64,000 bases of DNA, from positions 158,382 to 222,381 of the forward strand of contig SPAW01000035.1 in assembly GCA_005239465.1 (NCBI GenBank), in the 5' to 3' direction. This DNA comes from Nitrospira sp. Lineage in GTDB: Bacteria; Nitrospirota; Nitrospiria; Nitrospirales; Nitrospiraceae. The notes beneath the pieces are model-generated. The model ran no database searches and was not told the origin of the DNA. It saw nothing but the letters and a program-made list of their open reading frames with translations. The translations under genes were made by a program, and so were the position numbers. This document shows positions 61,156 through 64,000 of the stretch, in pieces (position 1 is the first letter of the stretch; the number at the start of each line of letters is the position of its first letter).

Positions 61156-61719
61156 ATGGGAAGTGAATCACGATCGATTCAATCCGGACGAGAAGTCGCC
61201 ACCCTCGCTGGCGGCTGCTTTTGGTGTCTTGAGGCTGTCTACGATCAGATTAGGGGAGTTGAATCCGTCGAGTCAGGCTACATTGGGGGGGCCGTCGAAG
61301 ATCCCACGTACGAGGCGGTCTGTGGCGGCCATACGGGTCATGCCGAAGCGGTTCGAGTAACCTTCGATCCACAAGTGATCTCCTACCGAGGGCTGCTCGA
61401 AATCTTTTTCATTATTCATGATCCAACCACCTTGAATCGTCAAGGCAACGACATGGGGACGCAGTATCGTTCGGCGATTTTTTACCACACCACTGCACAA
61501 CAGCAGACAGCCGAGGCGTTGATCAAGACATTCAATCAGGAGAAGCTGTACTCCGCTCCGATCGTGACCCAGCTTGCGCCAGCCCCGCAATGGTACGAGG
61601 CGGAAGCCTACCATCAAGAATATTTCGTTCGAAATCCCCTCCAGGGTTACTGCCAGTTTGTGGTGGGTCCCAAAGTTGCGAAGTTTCGGAAGCAGTTTGC
61701 AGTACGACTCAAAACCTAG
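61156..61719 (+). CDS. msrA: peptide-methionine (S)-S-oxide reductase
   Basis: MsrA repairs S-methionine sulfoxide. The active-site motif AGGCFWCLEAVYDQIRG holds the catalytic Cys, followed by GYIGG, GHTGHAEAVRVTFDP, FFIIHDPTTLNRQGNDMGTQYRS and the resolving region near the C-terminus (NPLQGYCQF). At 187 aa it is full length; it has no MsrB fusion. Convergent with the membrane-anchored protein at 61734, only 14 bp away. Confidence 0.96.
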   Translation: MGSESRSIQSGREVATLAGGCFWCLEAVYDQIRGVESVESGYIGGAVEDPTYEAVCGGHTGHAEAVRVTFDPQVISYRGLLEIFFIIHDPTTLNRQGNDMGTQYRSAIFYHTTAQQQTAEALIKTFNQEKLYSAPIVTQLAPAPQWYEAEAYHQEYFVRNPLQGYCQFVVGPKVAKFRKQFAVRLKT

Positions 61720-61733
61720 CGGGAAATTCCCCG

Positions 61734-62168
61734 TTATCGACGGGATAATCTGGCCAGCATCTCTTTCATACCACTGAAGACCGCAGGTTTCTGAAACATC
61801 TGGCGGGCTTTGAGCAGCACTTCGGCATGCGGAGGACAGAAGGGCCATTCGATGGCCGGACGGCCTTGCACTTGAGCTACAATCAAACCGTCTGGTCGAT
61901 CGTTCGGACCATGGACGATAATCAAGGGATTGTCCGGATCGAGCAGACAGGCTTCATCTGGCTGAAGCGGCAGGCCTGCGGCTGGTTTGCTGAGCTGCAC
62001 GCGCTGTTGGCCGTCTGAAAATACCGTGTCGCCTTCACGGAGGGGTCCGGGTGGGGCAAGTGAGTACAAGACGAGAGGGGCGCCCAAGATGATGACCACC
62101 ACGAGCCCGATCGACCAGAGCGGAGGCTCAGTATGGCTGGTCTCATCTGGAGTCGATGGCGTGCTCAT
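61734..62168 (-). CDS. small membrane-anchored hypothetical protein
   Basis: A 144-aa protein with one N-terminal membrane helix (LWSIGLVVVIILGAPLVLYSLA) and a soluble domain of mixed composition (FSDGQQRVQLSKPAAGLPLQ, PLIIVHGPNDRPDGLIVAQV). No family is recognised. TTGAGGAC lies before the ATG at 62168; a longer frame to 62291 lacks such a site. It is convergent with msrA and divergent from the porin gene. Confidence 0.6.
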   Translation of the reverse strand: MSTPSTPDETSHTEPPLWSIGLVVVIILGAPLVLYSLAPPGPLREGDTVFSDGQQRVQLSKPAAGLPLQPDEACLLDPDNPLIIVHGPNDRPDGLIVAQVQGRPAIEWPFCPPHAEVLLKARQMFQKPAVFSGMKEMLARLSRR

Positions 62169-62437
62169 GTCCTCAACGCATCTTGTCAGGCAGATTGTGT
62201 GACAAGTGCATCGCTGTTCCAGAAACAGGTCGGGAACAGATAGGTGCCCGTGGGCATTCAAAATCCTAACACAACAGCTGGTGAAAGGCATGGGCGGGGC
62301 TGGGCCAGTTCAGGACTTTCCGTGGTTGATCGTTAAACATCACCTACCACCATTCTCAGCGGGATGAGAGGGGTAATCACCTTCTGTGTGAAAAAAATTC
62401 ATGCTGTTTTGAATCCCATTCGAGTCGTCAGCTCGAT

Positions 62438-62455
62438 TTAACAATTTGTTAACCA
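62438..62455 (+). promoter_or_regulatory. Pho-box-like direct repeat upstream of the porin
   Basis: TTAACAA (62438-62444), four bases, TTAACCA (62449-62455): two near-identical heptamers at 11-bp spacing, as in PhoB/PhoP boxes. The same design precedes the next gene at 63887-63915. The 62169-62547 gap otherwise shows no gene. Confidence 0.5.
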
Positions 62456-62547
62456 ACCAGTAGCACCACCGCAATCCTCGTCAGTTATCCTCCCGACAGT
62501 TATGGAACAGTCAATACTACCGCTCATGTCTTGAAAGGAGTATTCGT

Positions 62548-63837
62548 ATGACGCGACTGGCGTTGGCGACCATCGTCTGCGTGATCGGCCTTGGGTTGGT
62601 CTTCCAGGCCGATATTGTCCAAGCTGGACTTGAGGACATTCTCTACGAAAAAGGACAGCTCACGAAGGAAGAATGGATCAAAGCAAAAGCTGACAACGAA
62701 AAAACTACCGATGTGCAAGACAAAAAATTAGACGAAAAATTCCCCATCGCGGTGTCATATGGGAAAAAAGGTCTCGAGTTCACAAGCCGCGATGGAAATT
62801 TTGCGATGCAGCTAGGGGTCCGAGTTCAACTGCGCTATTCCTACCCACAAGAAGGCGATTCCCTCACCCCGGCCTCCATGGCAAATTTTGACGACAAAGA
62901 CCATAGCTCATTCCGTGTCCGCCGCGCTCGGTTGAAAATCGGGGGGCATGGCTACCAGCCGTGGCTGAAGTACTACTTTGAATATGATTGGCCGAGCACT
63001 TCCCTGCTCGATTGGCGAGTGGAAGTCGCCAGATTTAAGTGGGCGACACTCCGCGTTGGACAATGGAAGGTTGAATACAATAGAGAACGAGTGGATTCGT
63101 CTGGCAATCAACAGTTTGTCGATCGATCGATTGTTAATGCACCGTTTACTCTTGACCGACAAATCGGGGCCAGGTTGGGCGGTGATCTCTTCGAAGGCAC
63201 TCCTGCATACCTGATTTACAACGTCGGTGTCTTTACTGGCTTAGGTCTCAATCAACCCCATAATGACGACAAGCAAATGCTCTACTTAGGGAGACTCCAA
63301 TGGAACTTCTTAGGACGCGATCTACCATTCTCGCAATCCGACGTGGATTATACAGAGAATCCTACGGGCAGCCTTGCAATAGCTGGGGCACACAACCGGT
63401 CCGATCGTTTCACCTTTCCCACGTCGTCACGAGGAGCCGGGGTGGTCGACGGTCAATTTGAAATCAACCAGGGCGTCCAGGAATTCGCCTTTAAATGGCG
63501 AGGGCTTTCTGTCCAGGAGGAATTTCACGTCAAAGAGGTTGTCAATCAAGTCAACGCGGCGAGAACGACCAGTTTAGGGGCTTATGCTCAAGCCGGGTAT
63601 TTCCCGCATTATATGATTAACTTCATTCCTCAACCGCTCGAATTCGCCTACCGCTACGCATTTGTCGATCCAGACGACACGGTCCGCAATGACGTACGAA
63701 GAGAGCACACGGTCGCTGCCAACTGGTTCTTTGCAGGACATCGCAACAAGATCACGGTTGACTACTCCCATCTGACCCAAGCGGGTGGATTCACACCAGA
63801 GGATCGAGTCAGGGTCCAGTGGGATGTCTCCTTTTAG
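62548..63837 (+). CDS. phosphate-selective porin, OprO/OprP family
   Basis: OprP-type porins take up phosphate or polyphosphate. A signal peptide (LATIVCVIGLGLVFQADIVQA) is followed by a helical segment (EDILYEKGQLTKEEWIKAKA) typical of these porins, then repeated beta strands (LGVRVQLRYSYPQ, YFEYDWPSTSLLDWRVEVAR, LGRDLPFSQSDVDY) ending with the aromatic strand VRVQWDVSF expected at an outer-membrane C-terminus. At 429 aa it is full length. The Pho-box-like repeats before it support phosphate control. A gene starting at 63967 follows after its own box. Confidence 0.88.
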   Translation: MTRLALATIVCVIGLGLVFQADIVQAGLEDILYEKGQLTKEEWIKAKADNEKTTDVQDKKLDEKFPIAVSYGKKGLEFTSRDGNFAMQLGVRVQLRYSYPQEGDSLTPASMANFDDKDHSSFRVRRARLKIGGHGYQPWLKYYFEYDWPSTSLLDWRVEVARFKWATLRVGQWKVEYNRERVDSSGNQQFVDRSIVNAPFTLDRQIGARLGGDLFEGTPAYLIYNVGVFTGLGLNQPHNDDKQMLYLGRLQWNFLGRDLPFSQSDVDYTENPTGSLAIAGAHNRSDRFTFPTSSRGAGVVDGQFEINQGVQEFAFKWRGLSVQEEFHVKEVVNQVNAARTTSLGAYAQAGYFPHYMINFIPQPLEFAYRYAFVDPDDTVRNDVRREHTVAANWFFAGHRNKITVDYSHLTQAGGFTPEDRVRVQWDVSF

Positions 63838-63886
63838 CGCAACTGGGTACCTGCAGCGTCGCGAAAAAGGTACTTGTGTTACAAAA

Positions 63887-63915
63887 TTAACAGACTTGTA
63901 ACACGGAATTAACAC
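63887..63915 (+). promoter_or_regulatory. Pho-box-like triple heptamer before the right-edge gene
   Basis: TTAACAG (63887), GTAACAC (63898) and TTAACAC (63909) lie exactly 11 bp apart, two full turns of repeated heptamers. TATAAA-like AT-rich DNA follows (63941 on) and the gene starts at 63967. This mirrors the box before the porin. Confidence 0.5.
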
Positions 63916-63966
63916 GCCAGGAATCACATCGTGATAGGTATAAACCTGTATAGGAAGGGATCACAC

Positions 63967-64000
63967 ATGAAGAATAGATTTCTCCACTATGCTCCCCTAT
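63967..64000 (+). CDS. start of a further gene (partial at window edge)
   Basis: ATG at 63967 with AGGAAGG about 8 nt upstream reads MKNRFLHYAPL before the window ends, a typical signal-peptide start. Only 11 codons are visible. Position behind the Pho-box-like repeats and a phosphate porin suggests a phosphate-uptake gene such as pstS, but the visible part does not show it. Confidence 0.5.
   Translation, partial: MKNRFLHYAPL

Overview
The window reads as one chromosomal stretch of a Nitrospira-like bacterium (phylum Nitrospirota). This is an inference from gene content: an archaeal-type PheRS, a siroheme reductase fused to TusA, PCP_red-domain proteins without photosynthesis genes, a lipoprotein globin and an OprO/OprP-type porin. 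No sequence search was possible. Coding density is high and nearly all genes are housekeeping genes. The accessory DNA lies almost entirely in the first 8 kb.

0-8 kb: a low-molecular-weight phosphatase, a MITE-like element with internal repeats, a frameshifted ttcA, a lipoprotein gene and a decayed gene come first. A small island (about 3.94-7.38 kb) follows. It is bounded by a duplicated 3' half of the initiator tRNA gene and holds a PemK/MazF-type toxin with its antitoxin, a MazE-like remnant, an RHS remnant, a DUF433 gene and two envelope protein genes. The initiator tRNA gene (7376-8111, minus) is split in its anticodon loop by a 659-nt group I intron that encodes a PD-(D/E)XK homing endonuclease. 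The gene for Met-tRNA formyltransferase starts 87 bp away on the other strand.

8-19 kb: fmt-rsmB-rpe-pheS-pheT on plus, with both PheRS subunits of archaeal/eukaryotic type. Facing it on minus are hup, tRNA-Val, thrS, infC (ATC start), rpmI and rplT.

19-29 kb: a sulfate-assimilation cluster. It contains an Rrf2 regulator behind a good promoter and palindrome, a siroheme reductase-HEPN-like-TusA fusion, APS reductase, a TrpD2-like protein, CysD and a CysN-CysC fusion. An Mrp-type ATPase and a zinc-ribbon/PCP_red protein follow. Short MITE-like elements are inserted right behind the stop codons of trpD2-like and cysD.

29-44 kb: yebC, ruvA, a Cys-rich secreted protein, ruvB, then pheA-hisC-aroF-tyrA-aroA-cmk-plsC-rpsA-sppA-ihf and a second, multi-copy PCP_red protein. 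Prephenate, phenylalanine and tyrosine synthesis thus runs directly into nucleotide, lipid and translation genes.

44-64 kb: envelope and stress genes (FG-GAP lipoprotein, DacA, truncated globin lipoprotein, NfeD/slipin pair, Pal, PilZ, MsrA), gdhA with lipB, a sigma-70 factor, a TrmI-like methyltransferase, an SDR, aroE-aroK and tRNA-Arg. At the right edge a phosphate-selective porin and the start of another gene each follow 7-mers repeated at 11-bp spacing that resemble Pho boxes.
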